DNA of 64,000 nucleotides from Pseudopyrenochaeta lycopersici (lineage: Eukaryota > Ascomycota > Dothideomycetes > Pleosporales > Pseudopyrenochaetaceae), in the NCBI GenBank assembly GCA_003313425.1, contig NHZP01000027.1:124001-188000 (forward strand), read 5' to 3'. Of this stretch, positions 45,463 through 55,399 are shown in pieces. The notes beneath the pieces are model-generated. The model had not been told where the DNA came from. It searched no databases and saw only the letters and a list, made by a program, of their open reading frames with translations. Within the stretch, counting starts at the first letter, position 1. The number at the start of each line of letters is the position of its first letter. A program made the translations under genes and the position numbers.

Positions 45463-46316
45463 TCCTTGCCAGCGACACCGACTGACGAAGCAAAAGCGAA
45501 GGCACTCGGGCCTCGCACAAGGGGCCATAGCAACGGGAAACCATTCGGTAGACTTGTGGTTGCGGTCAATTCGAAACTGCCCGAGCTAATCAAGAGGCTT
45601 AAGGAACAGCTAAAGGTTAAGGCCGAGATAATTGCCAAATTAATTGATCGGCTTAAGGTTGAAAAGTTTAAAGACTTACCAAATGACAACAGTTGTCTCT
45701 TCGAGGAAGCAGACAAGTTCCTGAAGTCAGAGGAAGGGATGGGATGGGGTAAGTGATGAGCTCACTTGAACCCTGTCCCTAAACATGTCGTTGACAATAA
45801 ACAGTCGCATGGTGGTTTGACAAGGGAAACCCAGAAGCGGCCATAAGTGCCTCCGACACAGCTACGAATAACGTGGAAAACACCTCCACAGACACTGTAG
45901 ATAACAATCCGCTGACAGAACCTCTGTATCATATAGTTAGCGACCAGCGCGAACGATGTTCTAATCCGGCCGGCAAGCGTAAATCTCGAAGGTCCACTTC
46001 TGAACAAATATTGCCTAGACAGAGGGAAACGCCAAATACCATAGAGGTCTCTAGGTCACAGTTGGTTGATGGAGGATCGCAGCTCCCAGGGCATGGTCAT
46101 ATCCCACTGCAGCAGCGCATGAGCGATAGTAACGCTGTTACGAGCATTTCTTGTCCGAGGTGTGGCTTTTATCATTGGCCTCCAGTGATAGGTTCCGGTT
46201 TTAGTCTTTCCATTGTCGGCCTCGAACATTCTACCCCTGTTGTGGACCTCAGTCGTATACCCACGTTTGGACTCAATCATCAACCCCTCGTCGTAATCAT
46301 CCACGCGGCATATTAG
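45463..46316 (+). CDS. Hypothetical coiled-coil protein, two exons, start uncertain
   Basis: Frame 45463-45748 reads a Lys/Leu-rich helix (LPELIKRLKEQLKVKAEIIA, KLIDRLKVEKFKDL). A 56-bp intron (45749-45804; donor GTAAGT, acceptor ACAG) joins EEGMGW to VAWWFDKGNPEAAISASDTA. Exon 2 ends at 46316, giving at least 264 residues. An in-frame TAA lies at 45460-45462 and the frame has no ATG near its start, so an upstream exon is probably missing from this call or the gene is truncated. The intron fit across a composition-neutral frame is the main support. No known family; exon 2 has a CPRCGFYHWPP motif with two Cys. Confidence 0.45.
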
Positions 46317-46399
46317 AATCAGGTCCCAGGTTCGAATTGGGGATCACGCCTAAGAGCAAGGGAAGGAAACAACGGCGGGTGGCTTTGCCATAGGTTCGC

Positions 46400-46710
46400 G
46401 CAAGCGATCTTTAAGCGCTACACCTGCCACTAAAGTCCACAAAGAACACTTACTCGTCACGGCGCCGGGACGAAGCACCAAAGAGGCGCAATCAACGCTA
46501 ATCCGAAACCGCATGCAAAAGTATAGAGGTTCTTCTACAAGTTCTATAGATGAGCAGGTAAGGCAGCTTATAAAGGGCGCTCAGCAGATAGCACATGAGA
46601 TTTTGTTGATGCGCGCAGAAACAGCGCGCCTGCGAGACGCAATTGAGGTTTCAACAAAGCGTAAAACTCGTAAGCGGCGCTACGTACGGGCAGAGGAGAC
46701 TGCCGGGTAG
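46400..46710 (+). pseudogene. C-terminal fragment of a Fot1-type transposase
   Basis: Reads LIRNRMQKYRGSSTSSIDEQ, VRQLIKGAQQIAHEILLM, RLRDAIEVSTKRKTRKRRYV, ending TAG at 46708. The pattern I..r...hqgSSp..i......l.KGa.......LL..e...Lr.a......rk.rkkk is the usual tail of Fot1/Tan1-like transposases. Only the tail is present and it is not TA-rich. Confidence 0.65.
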
Positions 46711-46894
46711 GCGGCCGTGGTGTAGCTGGATGTGAGGACCGAGAAGAAGGGATCAGGGGTAAGCTTACAACTCTATAAAAGCTATATAATGGTTTTAAAC
46801 AGGCAAGTGCAAAGCTTTAAGGCCTCCTACAGGCTCTAATAAGCGTGCGTGTAGTGCTAGTATTACTTAGGGTAGTCCTTCTACTGCTAAGTAT

Positions 46895-47130
46895 TCCCTA
46901 TCCCCTCTACTAACATACAACAGCCGCGGCCGCAGAATTAAAGTACTAAAAAAGTTTAAGTGTAAAAGTTTATCGCATAGGCTAATAGATTAATACAATA
47001 GAAAATCTTATAATAATAGCTTTTGTGTATAGCTCTACAGCCTTATTTTTAAGGGAGCTGTTTAGGTAATTAGTGCGTATTTAGCGACTGCGTGTATCCT
47101 ATGCACAGACACAGTAATAACGTTTTATCC
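46895..47130 (+). repeat. 3' end of the DDE element family found at 55.4-57.2 kb
   Basis: 46920-47000 (CAGCCGCGGCCGCAGAA...AAGTTTATCGCATAGGC) matches 57020-57090. The next stretch to about 47120 (TAGCTCTACAGCC, CACAGACACAG) matches 57130-57215. This copy is more TA-rich. It is a tail fragment only. Confidence 0.65.
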
Positions 47131-47239
47131 GCGCTAGCGCGACGCGTTTCCTTATAAATATTACGATCTTAACTTTACAGCCTTATAACTATACTACTAT
47201 AACGCTAAATTCTTTAAGAAATAGACCAAAATACGCGCA

Positions 47240-47790
47240 GGGGGCCTAACATAACAGTTAAGCAGCAGAATTAAATTATTAGGATACTGCATAGTAGTGC
47301 TATAGTTACTTAATATACTAACGCGTATAGCTGCTCTAAACGCTATATTTATAAACTAAGGAAAAAATATTACTAAACAGGCATAACAGCAGATAAACCT
47401 CGCAGTGGCTAACCGCCTATACTTTTACTTTATTAGAAAAAGATTATCTATTATAAAGCACGCGCGCAGCTAAAATTAAGTATAAAGAGCTTACTAAAGC
47501 AGTAGTAGTTGTAAATCTAGATAGTACTATAACGAAGCTACCTTACTTGCGCATATTATATAAATATGTTAAAGGATAAGGCCTTACTAAATCTCCTTGC
47601 AAAAGCGTCCTAAGCTAAATCGCGCGCATGCGTTAAGGCGCTTTAAGTTCTGTAGAGAGTACCTTACTTCCTATAGTATTAACGCACGGTTAAGTTCTTA
47701 GATAAGTGCTTAGTTTAGAAGGGCTTAGGGCAAAATAGAGAGTAGGTATTTTAATTTCTATAGGAGAAATAGAAGCTAATAATGCTCTAA
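47240..47790 (+). pseudogene. Tc1/mariner-like transposase fragment, RIP-degraded
   Basis: In plus-strand frames about 47590-47780 reads RAHALRRFKFCREYLTS, ARLSS, then a stop, FRRA, stop, GKIESRYFNFYRRNR. This resembles the Tc1/mariner stretch running from R-R-lefcreY to FSDE.sv.rg.g...WvfR. Upstream about 47400-47560 a helical, Lys-rich segment fits the DNA-binding part. The assignment rests on a degraded match. Confidence 0.45.
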
Positions 47791-47829
47791 ACTAATACAG
47801 TTTAGTTATTAGCACAGGGCGTTCTTACT

Positions 47830-48965
47830 GTACTAGCGTAAGTTAGCGTCCTTATCAAGCAGCAGCTTTACCACCTGCTCGTAGCCTTCATATAAAGCCG
47901 CCTGGAGTGCGTTGCTGTAGCATCCACCCTGCGCGTTAATGTTAGCGCCCTTATTAAGCAGCAGCTTTACTACCTGCTAGTGACCTTTCCATGAAGCTGC
48001 CTGGAGTGCGTTACTATAGTCTCTACCCTGCGCGTTTACCTCAGCGCCTTCGTTAAGCAGCAGCTTCACCACCTACTCGTCGCCTTCATATGAAGCTGCC
48101 TGGAGTGCGTTGCTGTAGAATCCACCCTGCGCGTTAACGTCGGCGCCCTTGTCTAGTAGCAGCTTTACTACCTGCTCGTGGCCTCTAACTAAAGCCGCGT
48201 AGAGTGCGTTACCGTAGAATCCACTCTGCGCGTTTACCTCAGCGCATTTGTCGAGCAGTAGCTTTACTACCTGCTGGTAGCTTTTGCATGAAGCCGCCTG
48301 GAGTGCGTTGCCGTAGTCTCCAGCCTGCGCGTTGATGTCAGCCCCCTTGTTAAGCAGTAGCTTCACCACCTGCTCGTTGCCTTTGTATAAAGCCGCCTGG
48401 AGTGCGTTGCCGTAGTCTCCACCCTGCGCGTTGACGTCGGCGCCTTTGTCAAGCAGCAGCTTCACCACCTGCTTGTCGCCTTCATATGAAGCCGCCTGGA
48501 GTGCGTTGCCGTAGTCTCCACCCTGCGCGTTGATGTCGGCCCCCTTGTCAAGCAGTAGCTTCACCACCTGCTCGTGGCCTCCAGCTGAAACCGCCTGGAG
48601 TGCGTTACCGTAGTCTCCACCCTGCGCGTTGACGTCGGCGCCCCTGTCCACCAGCAGCTTTACAACCCCCTCATGACAATTCTCTGCTGCCAACGACAGC
48701 GGTGTATAATTAGGGTAATATATGGCTTGGACATTGGCTCCTTCTCCTAGCAGCCTTCGAACCGTCGCTTCTTATCCATGCTGGGCAGCCCACAACAGCG
48801 CTGAGATTTTGGACTGTTGTATGTTGTGACGGTAGAGATAGTTGTTTAGCAGACGGTAAAGGCGGCGGTTAGCTTGCGCAAAGGCGTTGATATCTCTCTC
48901 CAATTCTAGGTTCTCTAATATGCAATAGAGTAACTCGTTCCTAGATCAAGCAGCGGCATTGCTAA
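47830..48965 (-). pseudogene. F-box / ankyrin-repeat protein gene relic
   Basis: Minus strand. From 48965 MPLLDL is followed, after a 1-base frameshift, by NELLYCILENLELERDINAF, AQANRRLYRLLNNYLY: an F-box. Then SALLWAAQHG, TAA (about 48770), EATVRRLLGEGANVQ. At least nine ankyrin repeats follow (QVVKLLLDKGADVNAQGGDY, GNALQAASYEG), 33 residues each; 48292, 48391 and 48490 mark an exact 99-bp period. Further stops interrupt the frame near 48070 and 47975. F-box/ankyrin proteins couple a variable recognition surface to SCF ubiquitin ligases. The nearly identical repeats show recent duplication or gene conversion. RIP signs are light in the repeats and heavier at the 3' end. Confidence 0.8.
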
Positions 48966-49103
48966 AGTAGCATTTAGCTGGCAGGTGCAACGAAGTACGT
49001 CTAAAAGGAGGAGCAAGTTGAGGAGGATGGTAGGGCAGGCGACTGCAGGGTGGCTGAATAAGCACGTTCAAAAGTGGGGCACCCACTTGGTTCGCGTAGT
49101 CTA

Positions 49104-51228
49104 CCGTAGTTTACTCCGTTGTGCACAGGACGGCGTTATGCACGGTCCCGAACATCAACGCAAATTTTTTAACCCCACATATCTTAACTAATATGGGCTT
49201 AATTAAGGATGCGCTTGCAGCTATTAACGCCTTAGAGCCAGGAGAACTAATTAATTATAGTAAGATTGCGGCTACCTATGGCGTTGGGCGCTTAACGCTG
49301 TCTTGGAGGCACTGAGGTGTATGCAATACTTAGAACACTAAATCTCAAAATTAATAAAATCTCCATCTATAATAAGAAAAGGAGCTTATATAATATATAA
49401 TCTAGCTTAATTAGTAAGGCCTACTACTAACTAGGGCTCTAATACAAAATTTTGCATTATAGATAGCTAAGAAAGCTATTAGTATTTACTAGGTTAATCG
49501 CTTTATTAGGCAGCATAGTATCTATCTTATCTCTTAATTTATAGCTAGTATAGATAATAACTGCTATAAAGCTAATTCCTTTACTAAGTATAGCCTCTAT
49601 TTTAACCTTATAGGTAATAAGATAAAGTAATATAACGTTAAGCCTTAATATACCTATAATATAGATAAAAAAGGGTTCTTTTTAGGGGTAGTAAGTAGGT
49701 TAAAAAGAGTATTTAGCAAGTAGCTATACTATAAAGGGAAATATAAGGCTACTATCTAGGATAGTAATAGAGAGTAAATAACGTTAATAGCCTGTATATG
49801 CGCAGATAGATTATCTCTAGATCCTACCTTAATCTATTAGTTAGACTTATCCTCGCTTTAAGATACCTAGCTGTAAGGCTTTAATCCTAAGGAGTATATA
49901 GCTTACTTTATCTTATTAACCTTAGGATAGACTAACAACAATATAGGCTTAGCATAGCTTAAACAGGTGTTTGATCGCAATACTAAGGCGAAAGCTTAAT
50001 CCTCCTATTAATTACTTATCCTTAATAGCTATAGATCTTATATTACTATAGATTTTATTAATTACTGTAACTAAAATAAGATCCTCCTAGCTATCTATCC
50101 TCCTTATTTAACTTATAGCTTACAGCCTCTTAACGTAGGTATGTTTAAGCTACTCTTAACTGCGTACTCTTAGGAGATCTTACATTTTATAGAGAGGAGC
50201 TAAGAGTTAATTTCTATTAGTAAAATAGACTTCTACTCCTTTTTTAAGGCAGCCTAGAGGGCCTCGTTTAAAAAGGAGACTATCCTTAAGGCTTTTAAGG
50301 TAACTAGTCTATTACTATTTAATCCTAAGGTTATTCTTAAAAGGTTTAATACTAAGCAAGCTATCTAGGATACTATAAGCAATAGTAAGTCTTCTAATCT
50401 AAGTGCTAAGAATTAGAGAGAACTAGAGGCTCTAGTGCGCTAGGTTGTTATGAATCGCAAGGATAAAAGAGCTAGAAAGCTTAGCAGGATCTTTTACCAC
50501 ATCTGCACTAAAAAGTCTATCCTTAAGCATAAAGTAATAGCTATAAGAGGCGCTCTTATTTATAAGAGAGAGCGCAGGAAGCAGGGCAAGGTCCTCCTAT
50601 TGCAGCGAGATGAGGACTATTATAGTAGTGCTGTATTCTGGTTACCTAGGAAAGTTAAGGAGGCACATGATCGCTAGGCAGCTAGAACGCTCAAGGAGGA
50701 GTAACGTTAATACTAAAAGCTTGAGGCTAAAAAAGATTATAAACAGCGAAGGCAAATTAAGGCTACTGAGCTCGCATTGAGGCGTGCAGCTAGGGCTGAG
50801 GCCAGGTTATTAAGGAAGAAGCAGAGAGCTGCTCAAGCCGCTAATCAAGCTGCTAGGCAGGCTGCTCGCAGGGCTGCAAAACGACTTAAATAAACTCTCA
50901 GATTGTCCTAAAAAGGAAAGAAGAGTAGTCTTAAAACTGCTGCAAGGTCTATTTCTAGAAAAAGAGAGGTTATAAGGCCTTATAGTGGCGAGGAGCTGTT
51001 TGGAGCTCTACTAGGCGCACTAGCTATTAAGTCACGCAGCGGCCGGAAAATTAAACCTCTAATTAAATATCCTTTGCTATAAATATTTATAAGCCCTATA
51101 TATTGCTCTACTAAAAAAAATTGCGATAGTAGCTTTGTTGTGAAGCTTAATAGCCTTAAGTTGTTGCTGGTTGTAGTGTTCGGGACTGTGCATAACGCCG
51201 TCCTGTGCACAACGGGGGTAAACTACGG
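49104..51228 (+). mobile_element. Fot1/pogo-type DNA transposon, 2125 bp, complete ends
   Basis: Terminal inverted repeats 49104-49154 (51 bp) and 51177-51228 (52 bp) begin CCGTAGTTTAC and share GTTGTGCACAGGACGGCG. They differ by one indel and a few transitions. TA dinucleotides flank the element (49102-49103, 51229-51230). It contains a DDE_1 transposase relic in the plus orientation. It belongs to a different subfamily from the 28.9-kb element, with other ends and a longer tail. Confidence 0.9.
49193..51082 (+). pseudogene. DDE_1 (Fot1) transposase, RIP-inactivated
   Basis: ATG at 49193 gives MGLIKDALAAINALEPGELI, NYSKIAATYGVGRLTLS, a helix-turn-helix start. The remainder, read through TAG/TAA, has YNIDKKGFFLGV, QITLIACICADR, QLLILNSYRSYITIDFINYC, TYSLQPLNVGMFK (Asp to Asn in the second and third catalytic blocks). 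A long Lys/Arg/Ala-rich tail (RRAARAEARLLRKKQRAAQA) and SGRKIKPLIKYPLL end at TAA 51080-51082. Confidence 0.85.
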
Positions 51229-51559
51229 TAACGTCCCACCTGGTTTCAGAAAAAGAGCCCACTCACAAAATGGCTTAGCTTCCCCAACACCACCAATAGC
51301 CTCACTAAAACGATGAAGGATGGCCACTTTAAGCAGTTTTTTAAGTAGTTTAAGGATGTGCTTAACTTTAAAGCTATAAATTTGTACTAGATAGCTATCT
51401 AGGGTAGCTTTTTATGTGTTTTTCCTTACTACCTAGTTATCTGACTATCTAATTCAATGCAATCTCTCAGCCTTTAAGGCATACTATTAACCTAAGTATT
51501 TATAAACTTTTAAGTAACTTTCTCCTATCCCTTAATAGCTAGTTCACGAGTTTTAAACT

Positions 51560-52540
51560 TATCCTAATGCGGAAATCATAACATAAACTACTTAGGAGGT
51601 TACTAGTAATTCTTAATAGGGGCTAGATCTAGCGAGCTAGAGCAGTTAAAGTAGTATTTAAGCTTATTCTTCTGCTTCTAAGTCTTAATAATATTCTCTT
51701 TCTTTAACTACCCTCTTCTATAGCTGCTATTATTATCCTCTTCTAGAACGAAGTTATCTCCCCTCTCTAGCTAGGGCTTAATAACTAGCTTAAGGATCTA
51801 GTCTCTATACACGTGGTAAGACATCTTACTATTCTTATTCTAAGTATTAAAGAAGTAAAGCTTACTCTTAAAATTATAACCTATAGCAGCCTAGCTATAC
51901 TGCCTCTTATTCTTCTTCTTATTAGTTCTATTAAGAATATACTAGATACAGTCTAAACATAGCCTCTTTCTAGGCTTCCTAATAATATAAACTTTGCCTT
52001 TAGCACTTATAGACTAGTATACTATATCTAAGAATCTAACTCTCCTCTAGTCTTAAGGCTAAGAGTAGCAACTAAGCATAACCTTGCTCTATTCTTTTCT
52101 CTTTAGCGCAAGTCTACTAGAGATCTAGCCTTTATAGTAAGCAATATACTTATAATAGTCTATTAAACCTATATAATTTTCAAAGTAATAGCTATTGTAG
52201 TTTAGATTAAGCTCTTTATAAATTTACTACTATGTTATAACTCTTGCTAGCTATCTAAGGTCTTAAAGAAACCTGTCTACTTTCTTAAGCTCCTGAGGCG
52301 AGAGAGCTAGTAGCTAACCTCTTTTCTTAAGTATAGCAGCATTATTATAATAACAGTAATTAAATTCTAAGTTATCCTCTCTTAAGATTACTTATTCTTA
52401 CTCTTTACTAACACTATAGTACTTAATAGATTTAAATAGAAGTATAAGAGCCTATTATAGTCTGCCTACTTAGCAGCACCCTTTAGCCTTACTTTTTTTA
52501 GGGTCTTAAAGTTAGGAATACTATTCCTTAACATGCTAAA
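51560..52540 (-). pseudogene. Tc1/mariner-like (DDE_3) transposase relic
   Basis: On the minus strand, reading TAG/TAA through, the C-terminal half gives SKMSYHVYRDQILKLVIKP, LERGDNFVLEEDNNSSYRRG, KLKYYFNCSSSLDLAPIKNY and PPKQFML. The blocks FVLeeDn.sgH and YYFNcasSPDLaPIEN are diagnostic for fungal Tc1/mariner-type DDE_3 enzymes. The third acidic residue reads Lys (IEN to IKN). No terminal repeats were found. RIP stops are dense. Confidence 0.7.
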
Positions 52541-52599
52541 AAAGATCCGCGTAATACATCTGCGTGTTGTAGTAGTAGTGGTTAAGATAATTAAGGTTG

Positions 52600-54040
52600 A
52601 AATCAGAGAGTTTGGTGAGCGGCAACGATTTTGGTGGGTGCTCGCTTACTGAGTGGGCTAAAGCACGTATCGATTTCTCCTCTCGCCATGCCCCCGAAGA
52701 ACTTCACGAGGCATTCTCTTAAGCTATTATATAGCGATAGGAAGGTCTAGTGCTAAAGAGATAAGATAAACCTTACTACTTATTCTATGTAAATAATAGA
52801 TTTATTAAGTTAAAGAAAGACTATATCTAAGGGCTAGAAGACACTGCTAATTTTACTATTATAGGTAGCCGCCGCGATCTAATAGACAAACAAGAACTTA
52901 GGATAGGGAAGTTGCGGTAGACATTATTCTATATTAGATGCTTAGAGAATAAGGACTAAGTGTGCCGTTTTAACGTTAAGCTAATATTTTACGTTATTAA
53001 TAAGGTAGGCTAGCATAGTATAGCTAAAGAGGATATTATTTTTCTTAATAAACTTAGATACTTCTAAGAAACACCTTTTTCTCTCTCTACCCCTAAGCTT
53101 AACGTTAGGGTAGAACAAGAGATACTACCTTAGCTAACTAACTTATTTAAGTAACCCTTTGTTATAGATATAATAAGTGCTAGCTTTAATAAACTAGCTA
53201 ATACTAAGTATTATATTCTATAATTTCTTTAGGTATAGAAGATCTACTAGGACTATACATTTAAGGATATAGTTAGCTTTAGTAAGCTATAAGAATTAGT
53301 AAGGAAGAGTATAGAAATACTGTAGGAGATTAAGAGCAAAAACAGAAATTAGCTTAAGAAGCTTAAACTAACATACTCTAATCTAGACTACCTAATAAAT
53401 TCTATAAATTCTATAATTAGCTCTAGTAGTAGCCTAGAGAAATAGGAGAGTAAAGACTAAGATAATAGGAAGGTAAAAGAGGATTACCTACCTTTAAATA
53501 ATAGTATCTTTTAGCTATTAAAGCGAAAGCTTTTCTTAGAGGATTATTAACTAACTATTAAATAAGCTAAGGTATTACTTATTACTTTAACGGACGCTAA
53601 GGCCCTAAGGGTATACAGCAGTCCCTTGCTATATTAATATATATAAGCCTTTCTTCTTTCTATAAAGACTTATTAGTTACACTATTTACTAACTCTTTAA
53701 TAACTAAGCTTATAGAAGAAGTATTTATAAGAAGCTATAACTAATAATAAGAGTATATAGTAACACTATTTACTTACTAGAAAGTAATAAGTAAGATAGA
53801 GCACTAAATAGTTAGTTCCTTACGCTTATAATAAACAAGTAGTTAATACGTAAACTAGCCTAGAAAATGTTCTTATTATACCTGCAAAGAATATATAGTT
53901 AATAAGATTTATTTTACTACTATAATATTCTATAAGAAGGTTCTAGAACTTAAGTGCATTTATAATTACTAAATTTATAACTATAGTATTATTACCTAAG
54001 GAGGAGGGGTAATAGCTCTTAGGAGGATAGGAGAGGGAAG
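52600..54040 (+). pseudogene. RIP-degraded ATP-dependent DNA-ligase-like gene (repeat family shared with 25.6 kb)
   Basis: The plus-strand frame from about 52600, with TAA/TAG as Gln, reads LTEWAKARIDFSSRHAPEEL, HEAFS, AII, R then EGLVLKR (ligase motif IV), KPYYLFYVNNRFIKLKKDYI, then GLEDTANFTIIGSRRD (motif V and the start of the OB fold) and RCLENKD, VCRFNVK. The C-terminal extension TFKDIVSFSKLQELVRKSIE, NSIISSSSSLEK and on to 54040 is shared with 25628-26400. The nucleotidyltransferase Lys motif (KxDG) would lie upstream of 52600 and is not present, so the gene is 5'-truncated. Ligase-like proteins of this type exist in filamentous fungi, but their role is unclear to me. Confidence 0.7.
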
Positions 54041-54603
54041 GAGGAGCTATTTTGTTAGCTTAATCCCGTCTATGCGAAGAGGTATTTGCGCTAGTTAAGC
54101 AGCATATCCTAGATTTGTCTCGCTCATTTTTAATTAGACAGAGAGAGTCTTAGGACTTTTCGACCTTAGTTTAGTCGTTAGTATCTAAGCACTGTTAACG
54201 TTTAGAAGTAATAAGATAACTAATTTTGCCTATAAATCTACAACGCTATTACTTCTAGCTAATGTTCTACAACCGTTTACTGTAATCTATAAGTTTTATT
54301 TATATACTACTAAGCAAACAAGCTTAAATAAAAATATCGCGTAAAACATTATTAATAGAGGTAACGTTAGGAAACCTACGATGTCTACTGCAACCTCCCC
54401 ACAGATATTAGCTACCGCTGATGTATGCCCCTTAATTACTCTCTGAGTGTTATTTCACATACGCTACACGTACTTTGTTACCGCGAGTCACATGGCCTAA
54501 TGCTGCGAGATACTACCTTAGTAATGAAGGACATAGTTACTAAGAATTAGACTGCTTGAGACGAGACGACCTTTAATAGCGTTAGTATGATGAATATGAT
54601 GCT
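54041..54603. other. Unassigned RIP-affected sequence
   Basis: No frame with recognisable motifs; TA-rich. Confidence 0.35.
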
Positions 54604-54700
54604 AGGTAGTAGTAAGTAGTAGTGAGTAGTAGTGAGTAGTAGTGAGTGGTGGTAAGTAGTGTTGAGTGGTGCTGAGTGGCGCTGAGTGGTGCGAAGTGGT
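54604..54700. repeat. Minisatellite of 10-bp GAGTAGTAGT-like units
   Basis: About nine to ten tandem units varying as GTAGTAGTAA, GTAGTAGTGA, GTGGTGGTAA, GTGGTGCTGA. The C/G-containing right-hand units grade into AT-rich left-hand ones. Confidence 0.85.
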
Positions 54701-55399
54701 GCCGATGCCGATGCTGAGTAGCGACGAGCGAACAAGACTTTGTCGTTAGCACCACTTTATTAAGGAATAGCTTAAAGCGTGACTATCTTATATAACTATC
54801 TCATACAGGGAAAGAATAAAAAGAACGTTAAGTCTGCATGCGAATCACGTTCTGCGAGCAGTGCACCCTCCCTACTAATATACTCCTTACTTATTATTCG
54901 CTCACATTTTGCTGTGACGCTCTTAACGTCTGGAGACTCTTGCTTTAATAGGCTTGTGTCTAGAGATGCGTAGTTACTAGCAGATCTAAATACTCTAGTA
55001 AGACTCCTTTACTGCCTATTATAAGCTAGCTTATGCGGATATTAAATAATCTTCTTACTAGTAATAAAGTTAAGCTACTAACGTATTAGAGAGAAGCGCA
55101 GGAGATCCTCTAGAAATAGTCCAGCGAAGTACGTTTAGTCTAGCCTCCTAATATTATAGAATAGCTTTTAATATTACGATAACCTCTTTTAAATCCTAAG
55201 ACAGCGCTATATATAGCTAACAATACTAATAATAGAACAGTCTAAAAAGCAAAGGAGCCCGAATAGAAAACTGCGCAGATTAAGTTTAATCTATTTTCAG
55301 GGACTTACAGGATGGTAACTACCACACAACATCCCGCTGCCTGTGAAGGTATTACCAGCTTAGCTAAGTACATACTAAAAGCTTACTAAAAAATATAGT
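54701..55399. other. Unassigned sequence left of the third DDE element
   Basis: Mixed composition, with short chance frames only. It could include the 5' end of the element whose transposase begins near 55.45 kb; no inverted partner of the 57.2-kb end was found. Confidence 0.35.

Noticed and set aside
46316..46360. tRNA-like B box (GGTTCGAAT) with a possible T-arm hairpin
   Set aside because: No matching A box, D-arm or acceptor strand could be found upstream at the right distance; a tRNA or SINE is not supported.
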